Of a stretch of DNA of 64,000 nt, positions 44,725 through 52,330 are shown piece after piece. The DNA lies in contig NZ_QLLL01000003.1 of NCBI RefSeq assembly GCF_003259335.1, forward strand, positions 186,001 through 250,000, written 5' to 3'. Each line of letters starts with the position of its first letter. The first letter of the stretch is position 1. Source of the DNA: Chitinophaga skermanii (lineage in GTDB: Bacteria; Bacteroidota; Bacteroidia; Chitinophagales; Chitinophagaceae). The position numbers and the translations under genes were made by a program. The notes beneath the pieces are model-generated. The model was not told where the DNA came from. It did no database searches and saw nothing but the letters and a program-made list of their open reading frames with translations.

Positions 44725-45738
44725 ATGAAAAAAAGGATGATGATGCTGGGTTGCGCCTTTGCACTTACTTTGTGCGCAACTGCAGCTCATGCACAAGAAC
44801 GCCCAGGCAGCCTTGCCATTATTGGAGATACCGCCGATGTTCAAACAAAAACCCAAGGAGGCATTGCCTTAGTGGGGGGTGGCGGTGATGTAGATGAAGT
44901 ATATAAATGGATGATCGCAAGATCTGGCGGTGGCGACGCCGTGATTCTACGTGCTACCAACGATGATGTTTACAATGCCCATATCTGGGCCTTAGGGAAA
45001 CTCAATTCCATCGAAACGCTCAATATCAATAGCCGCGAATTAGCCAATGACGACCGCGTAGCCCGGGTTATTCGCAACGCGGAATTCGTATTTATTGCAG
45101 GCGGTGATCAAAGCAATTACATGCGCTATTGGCGTGATACCAAAGTATCGGAAGCCTTACAATACCTCATGCATGTAAAGAAAGTACCCATTGGTGGCAC
45201 TAGTGCCGGCTGTGCTTCATTAAGCGGTTATTTCTATAGCGGAGAAAAGGGTAGTGCCGTATCTACAACCGCCTTAGCCAACCCGTACAACGAGAACGTA
45301 ACCATCTATAATAATTTCCTACAACCACCTTTCTTACAAAACGTATTAACAGACCAACACTACCTAAAACGTAACCGCGAAGGTAGGCACGTTGCCTTTC
45401 TAGCCCGTGCTTATACCGATTGGGGCACCCCAGTATTCGGTATTGCCCCGGATGAAAGAACAGGTGTATGTATCGATGATAAAGGCATGGCCACCGTAAT
45501 AGGCGAGAGTAAAGCCTATTTCATCATCCCGCAAAGTAAACCTACACAATGTAAGGCCGGCGAACCATTAGAATGGAATCATCACCACAAAGCCATGAAA
45601 GTATACGAAATCCAAGGCAGCATAACCGGCAATGGTTCGTTCGATGTGAAAAACTTCGCGAAAGGCAAAGGAAAAGGTGGCGCTTGGTATTGGTGGTGGG
45701 TGGAAAATGGAAATTGGGAGAAAGAAAAAGTAAATTAG
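44725..45738 (+). CDS. Secreted cyanophycinase-like peptidase (family S51)
   Basis: The protein has 337 residues. A signal peptide (M-K-K-R-M-M-M-L-G-C-A-F-A-L) is visible. The S51/cyanophycinase motifs are present: G-G-D-Q (Gln129), the nucleophile Ser160 in G-G-T-S-A-G, and D-x-H (Asp210, His212) in D-Q-H-Y-L-K-R-N-R-E-G-R. Cyanophycinase hydrolyses cyanophycin to beta-Asp-Arg dipeptides. Typical CphB is ~270 residues, so this one has a C-terminal extension of ~60. It lies 76 bases after SusD and 21 bases before the isoaspartyl peptidase. Substrate assignment rests on motifs and context; another beta-aspartyl peptide is possible. ATG at 44725 is chosen for the signal peptide. Confidence 0.85.
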   Translation: MKKRMMMLGCAFALTLCATAAHAQERPGSLAIIGDTADVQTKTQGGIALVGGGGDVDEVYKWMIARSGGGDAVILRATNDDVYNAHIWALGKLNSIETLNINSRELANDDRVARVIRNAEFVFIAGGDQSNYMRYWRDTKVSEALQYLMHVKKVPIGGTSAGCASLSGYFYSGEKGSAVSTTALANPYNENVTIYNNFLQPPFLQNVLTDQHYLKRNREGRHVAFLARAYTDWGTPVFGIAPDERTGVCIDDKGMATVIGESKAYFIIPQSKPTQCKAGEPLEWNHHHKAMKVYEIQGSITGNGSFDVKNFAKGKGKGGAWYWWWVENGNWEKEKVN

Positions 45739-45759
45739 CGGTACCGAAAATATAACAGT

Positions 45760-46794
45760 ATGAACAAAATGAAATTCCTAGCCACTTTAATGTGCGTGGC
45801 GATGAGCCTTTCGCTTGTTGCCCAAAAGAAAGGCAACTACGTGCTAGTAATACATGGCGGAGCGGGAACAATCTTGAAGAAGAACATGACGCCAGAAAAA
45901 GAAACCCAATACCGTGCAGCCCTAGAACAAGCTTTAAAAGCAGGCTACGCCAAAATTCAAGAAGGCAAAAGTAGCCTCGACGCCGTTCAAGCTGCCGTAA
46001 ATATATTGGAAGACAACCCATTGTTCAACGCCGGTAAAGGCGCCGTATTTACCCACGACGGTAAAAACGAAATGGACGCCTCCATTATGAACGGTAAAAC
46101 ATTAGAAGCGGGAGCCGTAGCCGGTGTAACAACTATTAAGAACCCTATCAACGCAGCCCGCGCTGTAATGGAGAAGTCGGAGCACGTAATGATGGCCGGC
46201 CGTGGTGCCGAAGCCTTCGCTAAAGAAGCCGGTTGCGAAATCGTAGACCCAAGTTACTTCTACACCGAAGACCGCTGGAAAGGCCTTCAAAAAGCCCTTA
46301 AAGAGGACTCCATGAAAGCCAAGCTCGACCACAGCTTCAATAACAAACTAGGTATTATCAACATCGACAATAAATTCGGCACCGTAGGCGCCGTAGCCCT
46401 CGATAAATCTGGTAACCTTGCCGCCGCTACCTCCACCGGGGGCATGACCAACAAAAAGTATGGTCGTATTGGCGATAGCCCAATCATTGGCGCAGGCACC
46501 TACGCCAACAATAACACGGTAGCCGTAAGCGGCACCGGCTGGGGCGAATTTTTCATCAGAACCGTTGTAGGCTATGATGTATCTGCCCTCATGGAATACA
46601 AAAAAGACCCTGTTTCCAAAGCCGCCCAAACCGTAATTGATAAAGTAGGCAAACTTGGTGGCGATGGCGGCCTTATTGCCCTCGACAAAGATGGCAACAT
46701 GGCCATGCCCTTCAACACAGAAGGCATGTACCGCGGCGCCATCACCAAAGACGGAAAAATAGAAATCTACATCTACAAGGATGAGAAGAAATAA
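45760..46794 (+). CDS. Secreted isoaspartyl peptidase/L-asparaginase (Ntn hydrolase)
   Basis: The protein has 344 residues. The signal peptide (M-K-F-L-A-T-L-M-C-V-A-M-S-L-S-L-V) is followed by an asparaginase-2 fold that self-cleaves before Thr208 in G-T-V-G-A-V-A, giving alpha and beta subunits. The usual N-terminal motif V-I-H-G-G-A-G, and N-A-G-K-G-A-V-F, are present; the later G-G-M-T-N-K-K-Y-G-R-I-G-D-S-P-I-I-G-A-G-T-Y has the substrate-binding Arg and Asp. It hydrolyses beta-aspartyl dipeptides, and so could split beta-Asp-Arg from the cyanophycinase product. Placement after the cyanophycinase supports sequential action in the periplasm. Confidence 0.9.
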   Translation: MNKMKFLATLMCVAMSLSLVAQKKGNYVLVIHGGAGTILKKNMTPEKETQYRAALEQALKAGYAKIQEGKSSLDAVQAAVNILEDNPLFNAGKGAVFTHDGKNEMDASIMNGKTLEAGAVAGVTTIKNPINAARAVMEKSEHVMMAGRGAEAFAKEAGCEIVDPSYFYTEDRWKGLQKALKEDSMKAKLDHSFNNKLGIINIDNKFGTVGAVALDKSGNLAAATSTGGMTNKKYGRIGDSPIIGAGTYANNNTVAVSGTGWGEFFIRTVVGYDVSALMEYKKDPVSKAAQTVIDKVGKLGGDGGLIALDKDGNMAMPFNTEGMYRGAITKDGKIEIYIYKDEKK

Positions 46795-46823
46795 TGAGTG
46801 AATGGATATGGGAATTCAAACCC

Positions 46824-46856
46824 AGCCGGCTTCCTTAGTGAAAGCCGGCTTTTTTA
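46824..46856 (+). terminator. Rho-independent terminator after locus 2
   Basis: AGCCGGCTT pairs with AAGCCGGCT (loop of 9) and is followed by TTTTTA. Confidence 0.9.
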
Positions 46857-46923
46857 TGCTTCGTTCCTAAAAGTTTTGTTTATTCATATCCAACAAAACA
46901 CGCCCCCCAAAGACCTAACGCCA

Positions 46924-47046
46924 TTCACCACAGTAGCAGCAAAGCCTCATCAACATCCCGATCAAACGGCGACGCAGTTTTTCGCCGTTTGTCCTCCTTT
47001 CTTTGGTTACTTTCTTTGGAGAAGCAAAGAAAGTAACAAATAGGAT
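46924..47046. repeat. 123-bp dispersed repeat, copy 1
   Basis: It differs from 58467-58589 at six of 123 positions by my count (about 95% identity). It contains two hairpins: AAACGGCGA/TCGCCGTTT, and GTTACTTTCTTTG/CAAAGAAAGTAAC, a perfect 13-bp stem with a 6-base loop. No coding potential is conserved. Confidence 0.9.
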
Positions 47047-47084
47047 AATAGCTTTTTTATATGCCCGCCGCCAGCCCAGTAAAC

Positions 47085-47116
47085 AAAAAAGCTGCCTCGT
47101 AAAAGAAGCAGCTTTT
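47085..47116 (-). terminator. Terminator, minus strand, after the desaturase
   Basis: AAAAGCTGC pairs with GCAGCTTTT; on the minus strand TTTTTTG follows. Confidence 0.75.
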
Positions 47117-47143
47117 CGCTATAAAAAGTTATATGTAATCATC

Positions 47144-48049
47144 TTAGTCTTGTGGAACCGGCTCTCTTTTAGCAGAAGGGTCCTTCAATTTATTACTATC
47201 CTTCACTTTCTTTGGAACATCACGAACATCCCAAACAATACCGAAGAATTTCAAACCACGGATGATATAGTAAGTCATATCAATTTCCCACCAGTAGAAA
47301 CCTTGTTTTGCAGTGCTTTGGTAGTAGTGGTGGTTGTTGTGCCAACCTTCACCCATGGTAATTAAAGCGAGTACCAAGCTATTGCGAGATTCGTCGCCGG
47401 TGCGGTAACGTTTATTACCGATTTTATGCATGAGGGAGTTAATGGTAAATGTACCATGGAAGCACAAGATAGTGCTGAGGAAGAAACCAATCCAAAGGGT
47501 CGATAAACCAGCTTTCCAATCGAAGAAACCGGTACCGTTAGCAAAGTTACCTAAGAAGTATACAGCGATGGCTAATACAACTGCAGGCACCATGTGGTAT
47601 TTATTCAACCAGTACAATTCTGGTTGTTTAAAGTCTTTGATAAGGTCGAAACGAGTAGGTTTATATTCTGGGCCCATAATCCAACCCATGTGTGCGTACC
47701 AGAAGCCGTACACGTTAGCCGAGTGAGGATCTTCAGGTGTATCGCTATGTTTGTGGTGAATACGGTGATTTGCTGCCCACCATAAGGCACCTTTTTGGAA
47801 GCTGCTTTGTGCACCACCCGCTAGAATGAATTGGAAGAAGCGGGAGGTCTTGAACGATCGATGCGAAAAGTACCTGTGGTATCCTGCTGTCACGAAAAAC
47901 ATACGTGCGAAATAAAGCACAGCACATACGATCCAATCAAATGTAGTTACACCGGTAAATATCGCGAACAGCGGTATGAGGTGCATGCCAAGGAAATCGA
48001 ACTGTTTTAGCCAATTTGGTCCTTTTCTATCTTGCTTTTGCATATTCAT
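47144..48049 (-). CDS. Acyl-CoA / fatty-acid desaturase (Delta-9 type)
   Basis: The protein has 301 residues and membrane helices at ~20-50 and ~165-205. The three His boxes are present: H-R-Y-F-S-H (~58-63), H-R-I-H-H (~95-99) and H-N-N-H-H (near 240), which coordinate the di-iron centre that introduces a double bond into an acyl chain using O2 and an electron donor. It is an inner-membrane enzyme. It likely adjusts membrane fluidity. It stands alone on the minus strand. Confidence 0.92.
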   Translation of the reverse strand: MNMQKQDRKGPNWLKQFDFLGMHLIPLFAIFTGVTTFDWIVCAVLYFARMFFVTAGYHRYFSHRSFKTSRFFQFILAGGAQSSFQKGALWWAANHRIHHKHSDTPEDPHSANVYGFWYAHMGWIMGPEYKPTRFDLIKDFKQPELYWLNKYHMVPAVVLAIAVYFLGNFANGTGFFDWKAGLSTLWIGFFLSTILCFHGTFTINSLMHKIGNKRYRTGDESRNSLVLALITMGEGWHNNHHYYQSTAKQGFYWWEIDMTYYIIRGLKFFGIVWDVRDVPKKVKDSNKLKDPSAKREPVPQD

Positions 48050-48222
48050 GAAACGAAAGTAATTAGTGTTGTTGGCTTAATAAATGATTTTAATCAACTT
48101 GCTGATATTAAGCGTTGAGCAGCGAAGGTACGGCCATTTTTTTATAATTGGAAAAGCGTACGGGCGACATCTATCTTCAAGTAGGTAATTTAGTGTTAAA
48201 AATGACCATTTTTTAACCTTGG

Positions 48223-48846
48223 TTACAACAAGCTATGGAGTTCGGATAATAGGTTTTCCCTGGCTGGGGATTCGAAGTGTTCATAGAAGTAGGGGGTCTT
48301 AAATATCCGGGGCATAGCGAGGAAGTGTTCTACTACTTTCTTTCTGCCCGGTTTGTATAAAATTTCTGGGTAAATGTTATACTCTTTCCTAATACTCTTT
48401 GTATATTGAAGGTAGGTTCCAGGATTCGATCCCAAAATGCTGAGATCCGCATCGGTAAAGAGATTAGTATCGTTATTGGTGCTTCGTATATGCGTTTGCG
48501 TGGCCTCGATATGGGCCGAAATTAACTCGATTGTAACCCCCGGTATACCTAACGGAACTAGTTGCTTACGAGCGAATTGTGCACTCTTTAATTCATTGTC
48601 TTTGCGAGAAACATTATAAAAAATATCGTGGTAAAAAATCGCAAAATCGACGGCTTCCGTAGATATAATTAGGGAACGGCAAGGAGCTAAAACAGCAAAT
48701 AAATTCGACAGGTGTTCGAGGTTATGATAGTGTCTTTTCGAGCTGTTGTATTTTTTTTCTATAAGGCTATAATATTTTTCGATAAGCTTTTGATCTTCCG
48801 TGTATTGCCCCATTAAACGGGTAAATATAAGCTGTAAGTTTTCCAT
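48223..48846 (-). CDS. HD-like predicted metal-dependent hydrolase (COG4339)
   Basis: The protein has 207 residues. An early R-H-Y-H-N-L-E-H-L segment and later A-I-F-Y-H-D-I-F-Y (H-D pair), A-H-I-E-A-T-Q-T-H, and D-A-D-L-S-I-L-G match the predicted HD phosphohydrolase-like family. Metal ligands would be His and Asp in these motifs. The substrate is not known. It is divergent from the DUF416 gene, 216 bases away, with no clear operator between except a GTTGT-A-ACAAC palindrome at 48994-49004. Confidence 0.85.
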   Translation of the reverse strand: MENLQLIFTRLMGQYTEDQKLIEKYYSLIEKKYNSSKRHYHNLEHLSNLFAVLAPCRSLIISTEAVDFAIFYHDIFYNVSRKDNELKSAQFARKQLVPLGIPGVTIELISAHIEATQTHIRSTNNDTNLFTDADLSILGSNPGTYLQYTKSIRKEYNIYPEILYKPGRKKVVEHFLAMPRIFKTPYFYEHFESPARENLLSELHSLL

Positions 48847-49062
48847 ATACTTTTGAACTAAAAACGACCCTTAAATTATGAAATGATTACCCAATCACCG
48901 CTACAATCCGTAGAAAAATCGTTACAAAAACCTACAAATCATTGGTTGTAATACACTTAATAAGTACCCGGTACAGGATTTGCCTACACTTATGTTGTAA
49001 CAACCTTTAACCTATTTAAAATGTTATACTTGTATTGTTCACCCGCATAAAATTATGTAACA

Positions 49063-49662
49063 ATGTACATGGATATCCAAAAAATCAATAAGTTGGACTT
49101 AACGCGTGGACTTGTATTTTGTTATTTGGCGTGTAAGCGTTTATTTCCCAATTACGTGTATTTCTCCGAGCATTATGCCTACGGGGAGCCCCAGAAATTA
49201 GAAGCCGCTATGGACTTCATTTACCGCGAAATGCTGCATGAAGAACCCGACGAGGAGCGCCTTCATTATCTTGATAAACAAGTAAAGCTGCAAATGCCCA
49301 ACCTAAGGTCGCAGCAGAATATTTATGCGGAACTGGCCTATTTAGCTGCTACCTTAATCCGGTACACGCTAAATATGATGAAGGAAAAAGATACCGGTTA
49401 TACTATCAATGCCATGGTATTGGCTTTCGATTCTATTTCCGTATTCGTGAATCACCGCGACCAAAATAAATGGGACCTTTATTCTATTGAAGATGAAGAA
49501 CTCACGGTGAAGGAAAGCAATTTACAAGCGGGGATCGTGGATTATTTATTATTACGCGATGAAATTGATCTTGAGGATGTTGACTTACTATCGCAAATGC
49601 AAAGCTATAACCGCAAAGGTTTGCTTGATGAGCAACTGGAGTTAGTAGCAGCTACTGCTTAA
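49063..49662 (+). CDS. DUF416-family protein
   Basis: The protein has 199 residues. The opening L-A-C-K-R-L-F-P-N-Y-V-Y-F-S-E-H-Y-A-Y-G-E resembles the DUF416/YjaG start (a cytoplasmic family of unknown function, with L-C-E-R-x-x-P-N-Y-A). The remainder is all-helical. No catalytic motif is visible. A second ATG at 49069 could be the start. A terminator follows. Confidence 0.7.
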   Translation: MYMDIQKINKLDLTRGLVFCYLACKRLFPNYVYFSEHYAYGEPQKLEAAMDFIYREMLHEEPDEERLHYLDKQVKLQMPNLRSQQNIYAELAYLAATLIRYTLNMMKEKDTGYTINAMVLAFDSISVFVNHRDQNKWDLYSIEDEELTVKESNLQAGIVDYLLLRDEIDLEDVDLLSQMQSYNRKGLLDEQLELVAATA

Positions 49663-49690
49663 TGAGAGACACTGGTTATTAACATAAAGA

Positions 49691-49725
49691 AACACCCGCT
49701 AGGCGTTTGCTCGGCGGGTGTTTTA
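49691..49725 (+). terminator. Rho-independent terminator after the DUF416 gene
   Basis: ACACCCGC pairs with GCGGGTGT and is followed by TTTTATT. It also serves the convergent VOC gene. Confidence 0.75.
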
Positions 49726-49738
49726 TTGTAAGAATAGT

Positions 49739-50128
49739 TTATCCTTCAATGTGGTTGCTTACTTCTATCAAGTTGAAATCTGGATCGCGGAAATACACAG
49801 ATTTTATTTTCCCGATGGCGCCCGTACGTTCTACTATGCCGCCTTCTAATATGGGAATTTTATGTTGATGAAGTTCTGCTAGGATGTCGTCGATAGGGGT
49901 GGAAGAAATGAAGCACAAATCAGCCGAACCACTTGTAGGGTGCGCTGCTTTGGGTTCGAATTCTTGCCCTTTCTGATGTAAGTTAATTTTCTGAGAGCCA
50001 AATAATAAAGCCTTCCTTCCTGTACCGAAAGTCACAATCTCCATTCCCATCACTGTTTGATAAAATGCACAGGTAACGGCGATGTCGGCCACGGTTAATA
50101 CTAGGTGGTCCAAGTGATCTATTTTCAT
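49739..50128 (-). CDS. VOC-superfamily (glyoxalase/dioxygenase-like) protein
   Basis: The protein has 129 residues. The beta-alpha-beta-beta-beta units of the fold are seen: D-H-L-D-H-L-V-L-T-V-A-D with the first metal His; F-Y-Q-T-V-M-G-M-E; D-L-C-F-I-S-S-T-P; V-Y-F-R-D-P-D-F-N-L-I-E-V with the final Glu. Such enzymes include glyoxalases and fosfomycin-type resistance proteins; the substrate is not predictable. ATG at 50128 is preferred over 50176 because the extra residues are basic and out of the fold. Confidence 0.88.
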   Translation of the reverse strand: MKIDHLDHLVLTVADIAVTCAFYQTVMGMEIVTFGTGRKALLFGSQKINLHQKGQEFEPKAAHPTSGSADLCFISSTPIDDILAELHQHKIPILEGGIVERTGAIGKIKSVYFRDPDFNLIEVSNHIEG

Positions 50129-50495
50129 AAGCACAATTTTTCTTTTTCTCGAAGCCGAAGGTCGGGCTTTTATCAATTATTTTTTCTTTTCAAGTGAGGC
50201 CTTTTACAAGATTTCGATAGTAATAAAAGAAGTAGGGGATTTGGTTGCAACTTATACAATAAATTGTACCGCTTATTAGACGAAAAATAGCAAACCTTCA
50301 TTCTGCTAAATTCAACCCCCAAAAGGGCAGAGAATATTGTATCATAAACGGATAAAAAAATATTGCACTCCGCCCAAATGCCCGCCTGTTGTTCATATAA
50401 ATCCTCCATTTATAAAACAAAATTGACAATAATCAAACATTTGTTATATATTAGTTTAACGATTTAGCAACCATTAAACGTTAATACTCACATTC
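50129..50495. other. Intergenic region before locus 3
   Basis: 367 AT-rich bases separate the VOC gene and the locus 3 sigma gene. A small minus-strand ORF here (50173-50409) is not supported. No strong terminator or operator is visible; a promoter for the sigma gene probably lies between 50420 and 50480. Confidence 0.4.
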
Positions 50496-51092
50496 ATGCC
50501 TGCATTATTCCACAACGAGAACGCTTGGACCCGCCTGCGTGGCGGAGAGGAGCAGGCATTGTTTGAACTCTACAAATCCCATTATAACTATCTCTACAAG
50601 TGTGGCTTGAAAATTTCCGCAGATGCAGATCTAACAACGGAATTGATCAACCAAGTATTTATGACCATCTGGGAAAAGCGCAACTCCTTACCCGAATTGC
50701 AAAACCCCAAAGCATATTTACTCACCACCCTGAAAAATAAAATCCTTAAAACCTGGGAACAACGCAAACGCTACCAAGCCATGCTAGAGTCTACCGGGTT
50801 ACAGATGGAACAATTCCAACATTCTATCGAAGAGCATATGTTACAAATGCAGTTGGAAGCCGATAAAAAGCAACAAGTGCTCAGCGCCATCGAGCAATTA
50901 AGTCCCCGCCAAAAAGAACTCGTGTACCTGCGTTTCTACCAAGAACTTAGTTACGAACAAATTGCCGAACGTACTTCCTTATCTCCCCGAACGATCTATA
51001 ATAATATATACGAAGCACTCAAAAGTTTGAAAGACAGTTTAGTACAAAAAGTACTGGAAGTATTGCTGGTATTAAGTTTGATGTGTTTTTAA
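50496..51092 (+). CDS. ECF sigma factor of nutrient locus 3, hydrophobic tail
   Basis: The protein has 198 residues. Region 2 is at ~20-80 (T-T-E-L-I-N-Q-V-F-M-T-I-W-E-K-R) and region 4 at ~130-180 (S-P-R-Q-K-E-L-V-Y-L-R-F-Y-Q-E-L-S-Y). It is closely similar to the locus 2 sigma. The last residues are strongly hydrophobic (V-L-E-V-L-L-V-L-S-L-M-C-F), as in the locus 1 sigma, and might contact membrane or FecR. A run of A8-GTT repeats lies just after the stop at 51103-51124. Confidence 0.93.
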   Translation: MPALFHNENAWTRLRGGEEQALFELYKSHYNYLYKCGLKISADADLTTELINQVFMTIWEKRNSLPELQNPKAYLLTTLKNKILKTWEQRKRYQAMLESTGLQMEQFQHSIEEHMLQMQLEADKKQQVLSAIEQLSPRQKELVYLRFYQELSYEQIAERTSLSPRTIYNNIYEALKSLKDSLVQKVLEVLLVLSLMCF

Positions 51093-51158
51093 TCTTCCTC
51101 CTAAAAAAAAGTTAAAAAAAAGTTCACCAAAACCCGGTAAAAACATTTCATAAGCGGA

Positions 51159-51174
51159 TCTATATAATATCAAC
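51159..51174 (+). promoter_or_regulatory. AT-rich element before FecR 3 (TCTATATAATATCAAC)
   Basis: It lies 8 bases before ATG 51183. It resembles the elements in loci 1 and 2 in sequence and position. Confidence 0.55.
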
Positions 51175-51182
51175 GCTACGAA

Positions 51183-52217
51183 ATGGAAGAGCAACAACTA
51201 CAGGTAGAAGATTTATTGTGCGACGATTCATTCATTCATTATTGCTACGGCAGTAACGAGGCGGATGTGCAGAAATGGGAACAATATATACAACAAAATC
51301 CCGGGCAAGCACATACCCTGCAAACAGCGAAGGATATTCTCCTAGCTGTTAGCATACGCTTCACCAACGAACAACTGGATCAACGTTTAGCCAGCTTCAA
51401 ACAAATGTTTGATGCCAATAAACCTGCACCATCTATCGAAGCACCGGTAGTACCTATATCAACGCCCAAAAAATCGCGAACAATATGGTATGCAGCAGCA
51501 TCTGTAGCTATCCTCGTAACGGCAGGATTGTTAATGCTACAACGGAAAAATAATACCTCCCAACAAGCCCTCGTTTTCGAGAGCAATACCGATCAACGGA
51601 AGGAAGTGGAATTAGCAGATGGTACGAAAGTAACCCTGTACCCACATAGTAGATTAACCGTAGCTGGGCATTATAACGATACCCACAGGGATGTACAGTT
51701 AGAAGGACAAGCCTATTTTGATGTAGCGCAAGTGGCCGGCAAGCCCTTCGCCGTAAAAACCAATAAGTTCACCACCACAGCATTAGGCACAGCCTTTATG
51801 GTACGCGCGTATACAGTAGCAGCTGCTTCTTTGAAAGTATCGCTCGTAAGTGGGAAAGTAAAGGTAGAAGCCTCGCAAAAAGAATTGCTGGCTAACCCTG
51901 TGATTCTTTCACCTGGTGAACAGTTCGACGAAAACCTGCGGACGCATAAAGTACAGAAAGTAAGTTTCGACATCAACACCATACAACAAGTTCAAACAGG
52001 CGTGTTAGTATTTAAAAACGCGTCGGTAAAAGAAGTGATAGATAAGTTAGAAGCCTATTATGGCGTAAGCATTGAATGTAGTATCCCGCCAGAAAACGTG
52101 AAGCGCTTCACCGGCGAGTTCCACCAAGAATCATTATCTCATGTTTTGAATGTATTTAGTTTCGTCACCAATTTAAATGTACAACATACCGCCACCGGGT
52201 TTTACCAGTTAAAATGA
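51183..52217 (+). CDS. FecR-family anti-sigma factor of locus 3
   Basis: The protein has 344 residues with one membrane helix at ~100-120, a FecR domain (L-A-D-G-T-K-V-T-L; L-E-G-Q-A-Y-F-D-V; A-L-G-T-A-F-M-V-R) and a DUF4974-like C-terminal domain with V-K-R-F-T-G-E-F-H-Q. It lies 90 bases after the sigma gene. It probably senses the SusC state via the periplasmic domain. Confidence 0.93.
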   Translation: MEEQQLQVEDLLCDDSFIHYCYGSNEADVQKWEQYIQQNPGQAHTLQTAKDILLAVSIRFTNEQLDQRLASFKQMFDANKPAPSIEAPVVPISTPKKSRTIWYAAASVAILVTAGLLMLQRKNNTSQQALVFESNTDQRKEVELADGTKVTLYPHSRLTVAGHYNDTHRDVQLEGQAYFDVAQVAGKPFAVKTNKFTTTALGTAFMVRAYTVAAASLKVSLVSGKVKVEASQKELLANPVILSPGEQFDENLRTHKVQKVSFDINTIQQVQTGVLVFKNASVKEVIDKLEAYYGVSIECSIPPENVKRFTGEFHQESLSHVLNVFSFVTNLNVQHTATGFYQLK

Positions 52218-52330
52218 AGTGGCTACAAAGTGGATTTTAAGAGTGAACATTAAACAGGATTTTTAAATAGCATTAGAAAAAAACAGCACAGTAAAACAAC
52301 ACAGAGTTTTATTACCAAAATTTATTCCGC

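Noticed and set aside
45542..46021. Minus-strand open frame of 159 codons
   Set aside because: It is antisense to the cyanophycinase and isoaspartyl peptidase genes; both are well supported.
46798..47043. Plus-strand open frames over the 123-bp repeat
   Set aside because: They run through hairpins of a dispersed repeat and are not kept in the second copy.
50173..50409. Minus-strand open frame of 78 codons
   Set aside because: The composition is poor (Leu run, basic end), there is no motif, and the frame sits in an AT-rich intergenic region.
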